A stretch of DNA of 22,881 nt from CAZJAH01 sp964544155 (GCA_964544155.1 CAZJAH010000044.1:1-22881), one strand, 5' to 3'. Positions 6,816 to 17,068 are shown, counted from the stretch's first letter. The notes: generated from the sequence alone by a model not told the origin. Numbers and translations are program-made.

Positions 6816-9800
6816 TTATCGGGTGATAATCAGTTTATCGCTGAAGATTTTGCCGTCCTGCCTGATACTTATGGTATAAGCGCCCTGCGGAAGTCCCGAA
6901 ATGTCCAGGTTCCAGTTGTGGCTTCCTCCGCCCGACCTGTCATTCCTTATGATTAGCTGCTTACCTCGCGAGTCGTTTACGCTGAGGCTTATATTGCCCT
7001 GAGCGTCGCTGTTATATTCAATATTTATTTCGTCCCGTGCGGGATTAGGCACAATTCTAAATTCTCTTCTCGCGATACCGTCTCTTTCAATATTTAAGCT
7101 AATAATCATATTTGTTCCGTAGATGAGTCCATCCAGCTCTCTGCCGTCAATATTTCTAATATTCGCCGCTTTTATTTCATAGCGGCGGGCATTATCAACG
7201 TCATATGCGAAAAGCCTTATGGTTTCATTTTCGGCAGCGCCGTCCTTGCGATCAGTCATTGTGTTATCGCCCCAGATGCTTATCAGTGCCGTTGAGTTAT
7301 ATACCTTAGCAGCGCCTATGATATTACCCGAAGCATCGGTTGCGGCTATTTCATATCCGTCCTCCAGGCCGGAAGCATCAATAATAGCAGTCATATTAGA
7401 ACCTGTGAGGCTGACTGCCGGTTGAATGTATTCTGTATCGAAAACGCCTGATATCATATCATCGCCGTGGGACTGCTTAACGGTTGACACTGTAACGGGA
7501 TAAATAAGCGTATCGATTGCTGACATATATATGTAATAGCCTTCGCCGGGCTCCATCGCGCCAATATCATTCAGGCCGAAGGCGGGCCAGTACACATCTC
7601 CGGCCCCGTTCTTGGCGATAACCAGGTTAGTGGTAATCGATCCGAGGGCCTGCGAGGCGTCCATGGTATCAGCTTTAAGATAGGCAATGAGGTTCCAGCC
7701 CTGTGAGAGTACGTTTGATGTATCCTGCGGGTTGATCTCCTTGCCGATGAATTCCAGTGTATCGAGGCCGCTCATGTATATCTGGTAGCCATGGAGTATG
7801 TTCCATTCGCCTATCTGGTTAAATCCGAATGATGGCCAGTAAACATCACCCGCACCGTTTTTCATTATCACTATATTCGAACTGAGGCCGGCGAGCAGAT
7901 TATCCAGATCAGCCGAATCAGGCACAACAAAGGATGAAATCATACTCCAGCCTGACGGTAGCTCTAAGCCGAGAGTATCTTTCACGTGCACATCGAATCC
8001 GCTGAGCACGGAAACCGAATCGCTCATGTAATTATCCGGGCCTGAAGCATATGCGGCCGTGGCAGGATATTCCACTCCGAGAGCGCCGTCCCATACGCGG
8101 AACCGGTAGTCCTCTCCAACATTAAAGCCGTCTTTTTCTGTAGTAACAGGATCATCCTTGTAAACCTTGAATGTAAGGCCGTTAGTTGAATCCCACACTG
8201 CATAGGCGGCTGTTTTTAGATCACCGCCGTCAGTGAAGAAAATTCCTACGGCATCACCTTCTACCATGGGCCTTGTTCCGATAAAGGGATTGATACCTGC
8301 TGGGATAGTCACCAATGCAGTATCCGTGCCGCTTCCGGTATTCTGCCATGCCTGAGGTGTGCTGACAGGTTCGCTTATAAACGAACGCGCGGGGCTCCAG
8401 TCTGAACTTTCAGCGCTGCCCTCTGCCCTTACTTTCCAGAAATACAGAGATAAATTATCCAGCGAATGGAGCTGCTTGCCTGTGCCCTCTAAGGTAGTAT
8501 CAATAATTGCTGCCGCGAATGTATCTGTTTCTGAAAGCAGAACCCTGTAACTGTCTGCGCCGGGCAATACCTGCCATGAAAGCGATGTATCGAGCTGAAC
8601 CAATGATGCAGAATCAGCAGGATAAAGCAGTTCGGGAGCTTTCATAAGGAATATTGAATCAATTGTCGAATAGCCGGAATCGGTATAATAGTCATTACCT
8701 GAAATGAAGTTAGCCACAGCCGGATATTCCGAAGCTTCACGGGCGTTCCAGAACTTGAACCTATAGTCTTCATTTGCCGCGAATCCGTCTTTTTCGGCCG
8801 TACCTGAATTATCTCCGTAAACCCTGAAATCGAGCAAACCGCCTGTCCAAATGGTATATCCCGCGCATTTGAGTGTTCCGCCGTCATTATAGAATGCGCC
8901 GAAGGCGTCACCGAGCTTAGGCTGCCTGCCAAGGTTTTCGACAAGAGTATCAGGAGAAATTTGTATTTCAGCGTAATTATTTGTCTCGGTGTATTCCCAG
9001 CTTGCGGGTATATTATCCTCAAATGTTTCGAATGAAAACGCATCTGACCAGTCACCTGTATAGTATGGATTGCCAGACCTGACTTTCCAATAGAACTGAG
9101 TGCCCTGAGAGAGAGTATCAATCACACAAAGTGTATCCATAACGTTTTCAACCAGGATATTATTCGAGCTAAAGGATACATCTGTGGATATCATCAGATC
9201 ATAGAAATCTGCCGTATCTACTTCTGTCCAGGTAAAATTGGCATAAGTGCTCACGCTGTCAGCGCCGTTAGCCGGCATAAGAAGCTCCGGAGCTTCAATA
9301 TTTCCGGTTTTGAAAGTAAATACATCTGACCAGCCTGACTGTTTATCATTTCTCACGGAACGAAGCCTTACGAAATAATGGGTATCATTACTTAATCCGC
9401 TGAGAGAAAGCAAAGTATCCGGCACTGATGACGAATCCATTACAAAACTGCTGAAAGTAACTTCAGATGATACCTGTATGTCATAGCTTGTTGCCATGGC
9501 GGCCGGATGCCATTTAATTACCGGCGAGGTTGTAATCATTGAATCATTGTCAGCCGGATAGTCTATATCAGGAGGATTCATTTTTACTACTACTGTATAA
9601 TCTTCAGCTTCGCCGTAACCGTTTGTCTGGAAACCGCATGAATCCGGGTAAAAATAGCTTAGAAATACTCTCATTCTTGTTTCGCCGGGAAGAGCAGTTT
9701 GAGGCACAGTGATATTACCATTGAAAACACTTGCACCTCCTCCGAGAGTAATACCCTCTCCCGAATCGGAGAAATCGCCATCCTGATTCCAGTCGATGAA

Positions 9801-12800
9801 TACTTTGGAGAGATCGCCCGTATATGCTAAACCGTTGGTTACGGTAATCGGATAAGTCGAATCTATCATCAGTTCTGTACTTATCGATGTATAGTCCGAG
9901 TAACCCATGGCCAGTCCGCAGTCAGTATCATTATCTATTGTATTGAACTGCACACGGGTAATATGTTCATCACAGTATTCATACCCCAACTTGCAGTATT
10001 CATCAACCGTGAAGTATCTCCATTCCGACCAGGCGCTTGTATCGCCCGGGTTCAGGGCCCTTACCTTCCAGTAATAGCTGTTGGAAGCAATGAGATCCAT
10101 AGGCACAAGGACAGAATCTGCCGCGAATACCGAATCAACAGACGCTGAAGCGGATGTATCAGGGCCCATCACCACAAGATAATTATCTGCCGCGGATATA
10201 TTATTCCATTTAAAATCATAAAATCCCATAATTTCAGAGCTATCCGCCGGCTGAACAAGCGTTACTTGAGGCAGCGGCATGCTGAAAGTCCTTATATTTG
10301 ACCAGGAGCTGTTATAGCTTGAAGTATGGAATTTTACTCTCCAGAAATATCTTTTACCGGCATCCAGAGTTCCGGAATTATAAGTCGTATCAGTAATATT
10401 ACTCTGATTGAGCGCATATCCTGAAAAGGTATAATCTTCGGATACCTGTAATGTGTATGATGTTGCCGAATCCACTTTGTTCCAAAGGAAACTCACCCCG
10501 CTAAGAGGTATTTGATAGGCGGAATCAGCAGGATGCACAAGCATGGGGCGAGTAAGCACAAGATCGCCCCGCCAGAGGCCTCGCCCGTATGTTGCTGCTA
10601 CTATCTTATTATCGACCTCGCTAATTTCAAGTTCATTGACTATCACATTTGGCAGGCCCTCGTTGAAATCCTGCCAGTCGGATACCTGATTATCCAGATA
10701 AAACGCTCCCAGGTCGGTACCCGCGTATATCCTGTCATCAGAATCCGGCTGGTAAATTACAGTATTAATCGGAACGTTCGGCAGATTGCTCCCCGTTACG
10801 TTTGTCCAGTTGCTGCCACCGTCGTTAGATCTGTACACTTTATGGGAAGAATTGTATCCTGAGTAAGCTATCCAAAGCGTATCCGGATTATCCGGATGAA
10901 TACAAATATCAGTGATATAACCGGACCCCCATGGACTCGTAACTGTTGTCCAGTTGCTGCCGCCATCGGTAGTTTTGTAAATAATATTTGGTTCCGATGT
11001 ATAGATTATATCCGGGTCAGCTTTCGATATCCTTAACACTCTTAGTGTTACATTAGATGATTTATCGTACAGTTTGAACCAGCTTGAACCGCTGTTGGTT
11101 GATTTCCAGACATCTCTGAACCCTGTAATCAAAATATTCGAATTTTCTGGATGAATTTCAAAAGGTGTTACCCACGCGCCCAGATCATTAGGATCAGTTA
11201 TATTCAGAAAAGACGTACCGCCGTTTGTGGATTTTCTGAAATCACCGTAGTAGAGCGTACCATACATCACCTGCGGATTTGATTGGTCAATGGCGCATTC
11301 CATACCGTCACCGCCGATAACATCTGACCAGACCGATGAATTCATCAGCTTGGTGCCGTTATCCTGAAGCCCTGCTAAAACTAATCCCGAGCCATTGGGC
11401 CCGACGCCAATTTTGTATATCTGCGATATAACCAGGCCGCTGCCAATCCAGTTCCATGAATCGCCGCCATCGGTTGAATAATCTATTGCGCCGTCATGGC
11501 CGCTGTACAGTCTGTTGCTCCAGGGAGAAATGTACAGTGTATGGTGGTCAGCGTGGACATTCGCTATGCCGGGATATGAATACCACATAGTACTTATCGA
11601 CCAGTCTGAACCTCCGTTAGTAGTCTTCCATACGTTCACGCCGCCTGACCAAACCACATCAGCATCATCCGCGGAAGCCGCAAGGCACAGGTCATACCAG
11701 CCCTGCCCGCTCGTGTCCGATCCGTTCGCCTGCCAACCAAGAAGATTGGGGCTGTTTGCCATGAGAGTCCAGCTGTCTCCTCCGTCAGTAGACCTGTAAA
11801 AACTGTGAAATCCCTGGTTTGAACTTTGCGCGTATAATGCATAGATATAATTGCTATTGGCCGGTGTAACAGCTATAGCTATACGGCTGATACCGGATGA
11901 TGGCAATGTGCCGGTTCCAATTTCAGTCCAGTTCTGGCCGGCGTCAACTGAACGGTACATTTTAGTTCCCGAGGCATAAAGAGTATCAGGCGCGCCGGGC
12001 TTCATTTCCATATCCCTGAACGTAACAGTTGATTTCTGGCTCCAGCTGGTACCGCCGTTTGTTGTCATATATACTCCAAGGTTGCCGCAGGCGTATAGCG
12101 TATCATGATTCTGTGGATGCATGATCAGCCTGTTAATATACCTTGTGTCACTTTGGTTATATGAAAGCCCGGTAGCGCTCCAGCTAGCTCCTCCGTCCGT
12201 GGATTTAAGTACGCCCGCGCTGTAAATATCCATACCGTCACCGTCACCGGTGGCGATATAGATAACATTATCATTATCCGGATCGATGGCTATATCGGTA
12301 ATACCAAGTGATGAGAATTCATCTGAAATATTTGTCCATGTACTGCCGGTATTGGTAGTTTTCCAAAGGCCGCCGCTGGCCGCTCCGATCCATATCCTGG
12401 CACTGTCTCCCGGATGCTCGACAACCGCGTTGATCCTTCCAAGTCCGCCGTAACCGCCTGCATTTGTAATCGGCCCTAGTGATTCCCAGCTTCCTGCCGA
12501 CTGAAGTTCGTCGGATTTTGATTTAACTTTTCTGTTTTTTTTCTTTAATTTATCCAGTTCCCTGTAAATCAATCCCGGTTCGGGGAAGTTGCCTTCGGCA
12601 TCGACTCTCTGATGCCAAAACCATTCCCAGCGTTTGAACTGTTTCCAGCCTTTACCCTTTTCGGTGCTGTCGCGCTCTTTCCAGTAATCGTAAAAGCGAT
12701 TCTGTATCGCATGGAAATTAGCATTTTCGCCAAAGATCATTTCCTGATCATACCAGTGCTGAGCCAATAGCCCGGATGCCGGCAAGATCATAAATACAAC

Positions 12801-12824
12801 TATAAATAATTTAAATAATTTCAT
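6816..12824 (-). CDS. Giant T9SS-secreted protein with Asp-box propeller, Fn3, GEVED
   Basis: This 2002-aa surface or secreted protein starts with a signal peptide (1-21, cleavage likely after LLA). A conserved segment KGWKQFKRWEWFW (58-70) precedes a sortilin/VPS10-like beta-propeller region (110-756) with eleven Asp-boxes of the form S/T-x-D/N-G-G-x-x-W. Then come two Fn3-like domains (760-941); a GEVED domain (942-1082) with DWNQDGDFSDSGE (1011-1023) and GEAEDY (1071-1076); two Fn3-like (1083-1270); module A1 (1273-1393); Fn3-like (1397-1486); module A2 (1490-1612); two tandem copies of an NGAGDVYWP module (1622-1695, 1706-1777); a divergent module A3 (1802-1912); and a T9SS sorting domain (1920-2002; FRIVPNPARDEINIEY, end KLIITR). 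GGAGG lies 8 bases before the ATG. No catalytic residues are evident; glycosidase annotations given to such propellers are not proven. Adhesion or sugar binding is inference. Confidence 0.92.
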   Translation of the reverse strand: MKLFKLFIVVFMILPASGLLAQHWYDQEMIFGENANFHAIQNRFYDYWKERDSTEKGKGWKQFKRWEWFWHQRVDAEGNFPEPGLIYRELDKLKKKNRKVKSKSDELQSAGSWESLGPITNAGGYGGLGRINAVVEHPGDSARIWIGAASGGLWKTTNTGSTWTNISDEFSSLGITDIAIDPDNDNVIYIATGDGDGMDIYSAGVLKSTDGGASWSATGLSYNQSDTRYINRLIMHPQNHDTLYACGNLGVYMTTNGGTSWSQKSTVTFRDMEMKPGAPDTLYASGTKMYRSVDAGQNWTEIGTGTLPSSGISRIAIAVTPANSNYIYALYAQSSNQGFHSFYRSTDGGDSWTLMANSPNLLGWQANGSDTSGQGWYDLCLAASADDADVVWSGGVNVWKTTNGGSDWSISTMWYSYPGIANVHADHHTLYISPWSNRLYSGHDGAIDYSTDGGDSWNWIGSGLVISQIYKIGVGPNGSGLVLAGLQDNGTKLMNSSVWSDVIGGDGMECAIDQSNPQVMYGTLYYGDFRKSTNGGTSFLNITDPNDLGAWVTPFEIHPENSNILITGFRDVWKSTNSGSSWFKLYDKSSNVTLRVLRISKADPDIIYTSEPNIIYKTTDGGSNWTTVTSPWGSGYITDICIHPDNPDTLWIAYSGYNSSHKVYRSNDGGSNWTNVTGSNLPNVPINTVIYQPDSDDRIYAGTDLGAFYLDNQVSDWQDFNEGLPNVIVNELEISEVDNKIVAATYGRGLWRGDLVLTRPMLVHPADSAYQIPLSGVSFLWNKVDSATSYTLQVSEDYTFSGYALNQSNITDTTYNSGTLDAGKRYFWRVKFHTSSYNSSWSNIRTFSMPLPQVTLVQPADSSEIMGFYDFKWNNISAADNYLVVMGPDTSASASVDSVFAADSVLVPMDLIASNSYYWKVRALNPGDTSAWSEWRYFTVDEYCKLGYEYCDEHITRVQFNTIDNDTDCGLAMGYSDYTSISTELMIDSTYPITVTNGLAYTGDLSKVFIDWNQDGDFSDSGEGITLGGGASVFNGNITVPQTALPGETRMRVFLSYFYPDSCGFQTNGYGEAEDYTVVVKMNPPDIDYPADNDSMITTSPVIKWHPAAMATSYDIQVSSEVTFSSFVMDSSSVPDTLLSLSGLSNDTHYFVRLRSVRNDKQSGWSDVFTFKTGNIEAPELLMPANGADSVSTYANFTWTEVDTADFYDLMISTDVSFSSNNILVENVMDTLCVIDTLSQGTQFYWKVRSGNPYYTGDWSDAFSFETFEDNIPASWEYTETNNYAEIQISPDTLVENLGRQPKLGDAFGAFYNDGGTLKCAGYTIWTGGLLDFRVYGDNSGTAEKDGFAANEDYRFKFWNAREASEYPAVANFISGNDYYTDSGYSTIDSIFLMKAPELLYPADSASLVQLDTSLSWQVLPGADSYRVLLSETDTFAAAIIDTTLEGTGKQLHSLDNLSLYFWKVRAEGSAESSDWSPARSFISEPVSTPQAWQNTGSGTDTALVTIPAGINPFIGTRPMVEGDAVGIFFTDGGDLKTAAYAVWDSTNGLTFKVYKDDPVTTEKDGFNVGEDYRFRVWDGALGVEYPATAAYASGPDNYMSDSVSVLSGFDVHVKDTLGLELPSGWSMISSFVVPDSADLDNLLAGLSSNIVIMKNGAGDVYWPSFGFNQIGEWNILHGYQIYMSGLDTLEFIGKEINPQDTSNVLSQGWNLIAYLKADTMDASQALGSITTNLVIAKNGAGDVYWPAFGLNDIGAMEPGEGYYIYMSAIDTLIYPVTVSTVKQSHGDDMISGVFDTEYIQPAVSLTGSNMTAIIDASGLEDGYEIAATDASGNIIGAAKVYNSTALISIWGDNTMTDRKDGAAENETIRLFAYDVDNARRYEIKAANIRNIDGRELDGLIYGTNMIISLNIERDGIARREFRIVPNPARDEINIEYNSDAQGNISLSVNDSRGKQLIIRNDRSGGGSHNWNLDISGLPQGAYTISIRQDGKIFSDKLIITR

Positions 12825-12832
12825 TTATTAAT

Positions 12833-12837
12833 CCTCC
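12833..12837 (-). promoter_or_regulatory. Shine-Dalgarno GGAGG of the 2002-aa gene
   Basis: GGAGG on the minus strand, 8 bases before ATG 12824, lies inside the 17-nt gap after the TAG stop of the upstream PKD-repeat gene. It fixes the start and supports one transcript carrying both giant genes. Confidence 0.75.
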
Positions 12838-12841
12838 GGAA

Positions 12842-15800
12842 CTATTTGTTTATTATAAATTCAAAATTATATATCTGATTTCCCGACCTGATTCTGAGTA
12901 TGTACAGCCCTGAGGACAGAAAATTCAAATCAAAGCTCATTTCCTTCATGGAAACTTCTCTGCTAATAACTTGGCTTCCCATTGAGTTAATAATATCGGC
13001 ATAAGTTGAATTATCTATAAATTCAGCCGGTACGCTAATGCTTATGACATCCTTTGCCGGATTCGGAAATACTTTGATGTTATTTCTTAAAGCTGAGTAA
13101 TCTCCTGCTGAAGTTATGTCGATATAATGTGGTTCTGAAGCAATGGATTCACAGCCGTTTTCATTAGTATGAACAACCGTGTAATTGCCGGTCTGCACAG
13201 GATAAAGCCGCCGTGAAGTTTCATCAGGGATCACAGCACCGTTGAAATACCATTGATTGCCTTCTGTATAGCTGGATTCAAGATAGTATTCAACTTCATT
13301 CCAGAATAACTCTGGTTGACCGGGTGACTGATAAACAGTAATTGTTGTCGACGCATTGTTTTCACAACCGAAGGCATCCTGGAAAAGATAAGTAATTACA
13401 TGCTCGCCCGGACCCGCTTCGGAAGGATCGAAAGTGTTGCCGTTGTTAACTCCCGGGCCTGTGTAGATACCATTAACGGGCAGTCCTTCGCTGAATGTGT
13501 AAGTTTCGTCATTTGTACAGAATTCCGGCAGATCATCAAATGTTACCTGAGGCAGGTCCCTGATAAGAACTTCCTCTGATACAGTTTCATCGAAATTACT
13601 TGCGGGTATCTGCTGCCTTAGAAAAAGTGTGCCCTGGCCGGCGTCACCCCATTCAACTGTAACTGAAGCCTCATTATCGGCACCGATAATTACGCCTTCC
13701 TGTACTGTCCATTCGTGAATAATGCCCTGTATGCCTGAACCTGAAGCGTTATAAGATATTTCTTCCCCCGAGCATACGTCAAAATCGCCCGTAATGGCAG
13801 GCTCATGGCCTTCATTAATTGTCACGGTGACAGTTTTTACTGATGTACAGCCTGAAGCATTTGTTTTAGTCAGTGTAATAGTCCCTGTGCCGGGCTGATC
13901 CCAGTTGATCGTTATCTGCGCGCTTGCGGGATTGCCTTCTATTGTTCCGTTTGTGGCTGACCAACTGAATGTAGTAAGGGGTTCTGATAGTGTCGAATAT
14001 GTTTCGCTGCACTGTGAGCAGGAGGTCAGTGAGCCGAATATGTTTACTTTTGGCTTAGGAGCAACATTCACACCAATTTCTTCTGTAGCGAAACAGCCTG
14101 TAGCCTGGTTGGTCTGCGTCAGTTCTATAACTCCTCCGCCGGATGAAGTCCATATAACGTCAACCGAAGCGCCTGTGCTGCCTCCGATGATATTTCCGCC
14201 CTCAGCAGACCAAGCGTTTGTTATACCTGACCCAGCTTCGCTTGTATATCTAACAGTATCGCCATGGCAAATATCCGTATCTCCCTGAATTTCAGGGCCT
14301 GGTGAATCCTGAATTGTAATATCCCAACTTTCTTCAACCTGGCAGCCGGTGTTTTCATCCGTTCTTATAATGGTAATAGTACCACCGCCGGGATTTCCCC
14401 AAAGAACCTGCACGGCACTTCCGATGGAACTCCCCTGTATTGTGCCGCCGGTTACCGACCATACATTTTCTGTATTGGAAGGAGTTGTTATCGAATAATT
14501 CTGAATCTGATTCGCGCACACGAGCAATTCGCCGTTCAATACAGGCGCTTCGGGCAGGCCATGAATAGTTACGTCAATTTCTGTATCCTGCGAACATCCG
14601 TCTTCATTTGTTTGGCTAAGTGTAACGGTCCCTGTACTAAGCTGATTTCCCCATTCAATGTCAACTGTCTGCTCATTGTTCGGGCCGGAAATACTGCCGC
14701 CTGATACCTGCCACAGGTTAGTTCCGCCAGGCAGCGCCGAAGCAGTATACGTTTTTATTGTGGCCGGGCAGGATTCGTCATCACCTGTGATTGATGGGTC
14801 CGGAAGATCATTTATGTTAATATTTTGTGTAGTTTCCTTTTCACAGGATGTTGTATTATTAGTCACTGTCAGGGTAATAGTTCCACTGCCGGTATCGCCC
14901 CAAAGTACGGTAAGGGAATTGTCAGTTGAACTGCCTGAAATTGTGCCGCCGGTTACAACCCAGCTTGAGCTTTCATCAGTGCCCGCGTTGGATGTATAAG
15001 TTTCAGCAGCTTCGGAGCATACTTCAGTATTGCCGCTTATCTGAGGGTCGGGCAGGTCGTTTATGGTAACATTCAGCGTATTGTCTGTTGAGCAGCCGCC
15101 CTGCTCCGTTGACTGCGTGATGCTGACAGTGCCCTGGCCGGAAGCCCCCCATGTTACTTCGATCGATTCAGCTGAAAGCTGTGTATATGTACCGCCGGAT
15201 ACGCTCCATGTATTGTTAACGCCACTAACCTGATCTATTGTGTAAACAACTGTTTCGTTTTCACAAACTGAGGCGTTCCCGTTGATTGCCGGAACCGAAG
15301 GATAAGCGTTTATGTTAACCGTAATTATTTCAGTAGCAGAACAATTGGATAATGTGCTTGTCTGAGTAAGTTCAATTATACCGGAACCTGAGGATCCCCA
15401 TGTAACGACAATATCTCCATTGGGCTGAGTGGTATAAGTGCCGCCGGTAACATTCCATGAATTCGTTACATCTGTAGTAGTATTCGCTGAATACGTATAT
15501 TCAACGTTCTCGCATACCTGAAGGCTGCCGGTTATTTGCGGATTGGGATTAGCAATTATATCAACATCCAGGGTATTAATTGTTTCACATCCGTCGGCTA
15601 TATCGAGTGACTGAGTAAGTGTGACATTGCCCTGGCCTGCCGACCCCCAATCCACGTTGATAGTATTATTATTGACCTGTGTCATACTGCCGCCGCTTAC
15701 TGTCCAGGAGTTCGATACCCCATTTACCTGAGGAACTGAATATTGCTGCGATGAGTTTTCACAAACGGCGTCGCTGCCGGTTATAGCGGCCTGCTGTGGC

Positions 15801-17068
15801 GGTTCATGCTTATTAATGTTAATACTGCTAGTACCTACACATCCTGTATTTGTATTTGTCTGTGTTATTTCGACTGTGCCAGCTCCGGCGCTTCCCCAGC
15901 TGACAGTAATCTGCTCATTTGATGAAGAGGTGACCGTACCTCCGCTAACGTTCCAAACATTTGTCAGCCCCGTTCCCGCGGCTGTGGCATAAACTTTTTC
16001 GGTATTAACGCACACATCCGTATCGCCATTGATAACAGGATCCGGCAGCTGATTTACCGATACTTCATAATTTGTATCATCTATAAGCGCAGGTGTACTT
16101 TCAGAAGTATATCTTTTTAGGTTAAGCACCCCCGATCCGGAAGCAGTCCAATCGACTGTTACTGTATTGTTCGTGCTGGTTCCGCTGATGGATCCGCCCG
16201 AAACCACTGTCCATTCATAAGTAACGCCGCTTATGGAAGGGGTAGAGTAAGTTTCAGTTTCATTTATGCAAACTGAAGTTTCACCGCTTATATTCGGTGC
16301 CTGCAGCGTGGTGAATGTCCTGTATGCCGACCAGTCACCGTTGCCGTTACTGTTATTGCCTCTTACTCTCCAATAGTAGGTTGTATTATAGCTTAAGTTG
16401 GAAGTAATGGTATATGGCGTTGAATTTATATTTGCCGTATTCACGATAACGCTTGAAAAATTCGAATTGTCATCAATCTGTAAATGTGAGGTCTCAGGGA
16501 ATCCGCAAATAATGTCCCAGTCAAATTCAGGCTTCAAATAAGCATTAGCGGCATTATCTGCGGGCATGGCAAGTACAGGCGTTCCGGGTACAGGTGTAGC
16601 CGTAAAGCCGGATAAAAGCTGAATCGAGTTTGTATGGTATTTTCCGTCATCGTGAGTAGCCTGGGGATTGCCCGAAGCAGTTTGATATGAAACACTTACT
16701 ATATCGTATTCACACTGAGCGGATACATCCCATACCCTGTATATATATGTTTGTCCATCCTGAGCGCCGTCCACCTGGGCTGTCTGCGGATCGTCGCCCC
16801 AAACAGTTATGGCAGTAAATGATCCCTGCCATACGGCTGCTCCAATACACAATCCGTTAGGAGTGAAAACGCCTATCTCGTCTCCGTTTGACAACCCTGT
16901 GGAATTGATCGAGGGATTTGCCGAAGTCGGCAAGCCTATTGTGGCGTTATTTCCTGTGTTAGAAGTAAAAGAAAAGTGGGATTGCGCGGAAAGCTCATTC
17001 ACCAACGAAATTGTGAAAATTAAAACGATAATATTAAATATTTTTTTAGAAAAAGTAGAAAAATTCAT
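12842..17068 (-). CDS. Giant T9SS-secreted protein with eleven PKD-like repeats
   Basis: This 1408-aa surface protein has a signal peptide (1-28, cleavage likely at LSA/Q), then a module A copy (30-155; SNGDEIGVF, VWGDDPQTAQVDG), an Fn3-like domain (161-255), and eleven tandem PKD-like repeats of 82-86 residues (257-1172). Repeats start with a V/S-C-x(5-7)-Y strand, contain a W-x-V-x-G-G segment and usually end near a second cysteine. A different GPGV/AGPGEH domain (1173-1247), an Ig-like domain (1249-1316) and a T9SS sorting domain (1327-1408; IKVFPNPAKDVISISV) follow. I chose ATG 17068 because GGAG lies 9 bases before it; the frame extends five codons further only from a TTG. Repetitive PKD stalks usually space binding domains from the cell; adhesin or gliding-type function is inference. 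Confidence 0.92.
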   Translation of the reverse strand: MNFSTFSKKIFNIIVLIFTISLVNELSAQSHFSFTSNTGNNATIGLPTSANPSINSTGLSNGDEIGVFTPNGLCIGAAVWQGSFTAITVWGDDPQTAQVDGAQDGQTYIYRVWDVSAQCEYDIVSVSYQTASGNPQATHDDGKYHTNSIQLLSGFTATPVPGTPVLAMPADNAANAYLKPEFDWDIICGFPETSHLQIDDNSNFSSVIVNTANINSTPYTITSNLSYNTTYYWRVRGNNSNGNGDWSAYRTFTTLQAPNISGETSVCINETETYSTPSISGVTYEWTVVSGGSISGTSTNNTVTVDWTASGSGVLNLKRYTSESTPALIDDTNYEVSVNQLPDPVINGDTDVCVNTEKVYATAAGTGLTNVWNVSGGTVTSSSNEQITVSWGSAGAGTVEITQTNTNTGCVGTSSININKHEPPQQAAITGSDAVCENSSQQYSVPQVNGVSNSWTVSGGSMTQVNNNTINVDWGSAGQGNVTLTQSLDIADGCETINTLDVDIIANPNPQITGSLQVCENVEYTYSANTTTDVTNSWNVTGGTYTTQPNGDIVVTWGSSGSGIIELTQTSTLSNCSATEIITVNINAYPSVPAINGNASVCENETVVYTIDQVSGVNNTWSVSGGTYTQLSAESIEVTWGASGQGTVSITQSTEQGGCSTDNTLNVTINDLPDPQISGNTEVCSEAAETYTSNAGTDESSSWVVTGGTISGSSTDNSLTVLWGDTGSGTITLTVTNNTTSCEKETTQNININDLPDPSITGDDESCPATIKTYTASALPGGTNLWQVSGGSISGPNNEQTVDIEWGNQLSTGTVTLSQTNEDGCSQDTEIDVTIHGLPEAPVLNGELLVCANQIQNYSITTPSNTENVWSVTGGTIQGSSIGSAVQVLWGNPGGGTITIIRTDENTGCQVEESWDITIQDSPGPEIQGDTDICHGDTVRYTSEAGSGITNAWSAEGGNIIGGSTGASVDVIWTSSGGGVIELTQTNQATGCFATEEIGVNVAPKPKVNIFGSLTSCSQCSETYSTLSEPLTTFSWSATNGTIEGNPASAQITINWDQPGTGTITLTKTNASGCTSVKTVTVTINEGHEPAITGDFDVCSGEEISYNASGSGIQGIIHEWTVQEGVIIGADNEASVTVEWGDAGQGTLFLRQQIPASNFDETVSEEVLIRDLPQVTFDDLPEFCTNDETYTFSEGLPVNGIYTGPGVNNGNTFDPSEAGPGEHVITYLFQDAFGCENNASTTITVYQSPGQPELFWNEVEYYLESSYTEGNQWYFNGAVIPDETSRRLYPVQTGNYTVVHTNENGCESIASEPHYIDITSAGDYSALRNNIKVFPNPAKDVISISVPAEFIDNSTYADIINSMGSQVISREVSMKEMSFDLNFLSSGLYILRIRSGNQIYNFEFIINK

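Noticed and set aside
8642..9121. 159-aa open frame on the minus strand in another frame of the 2002-aa gene
   Set aside because: Overlaps a long conserved modular protein on the same strand, with no ribosome site and no domain.
6816..12824. Calling the 2002-aa protein a glycoside hydrolase or sialidase
   Set aside because: Asp-boxes alone mark the propeller fold, not catalysis; no catalytic residues could be identified.
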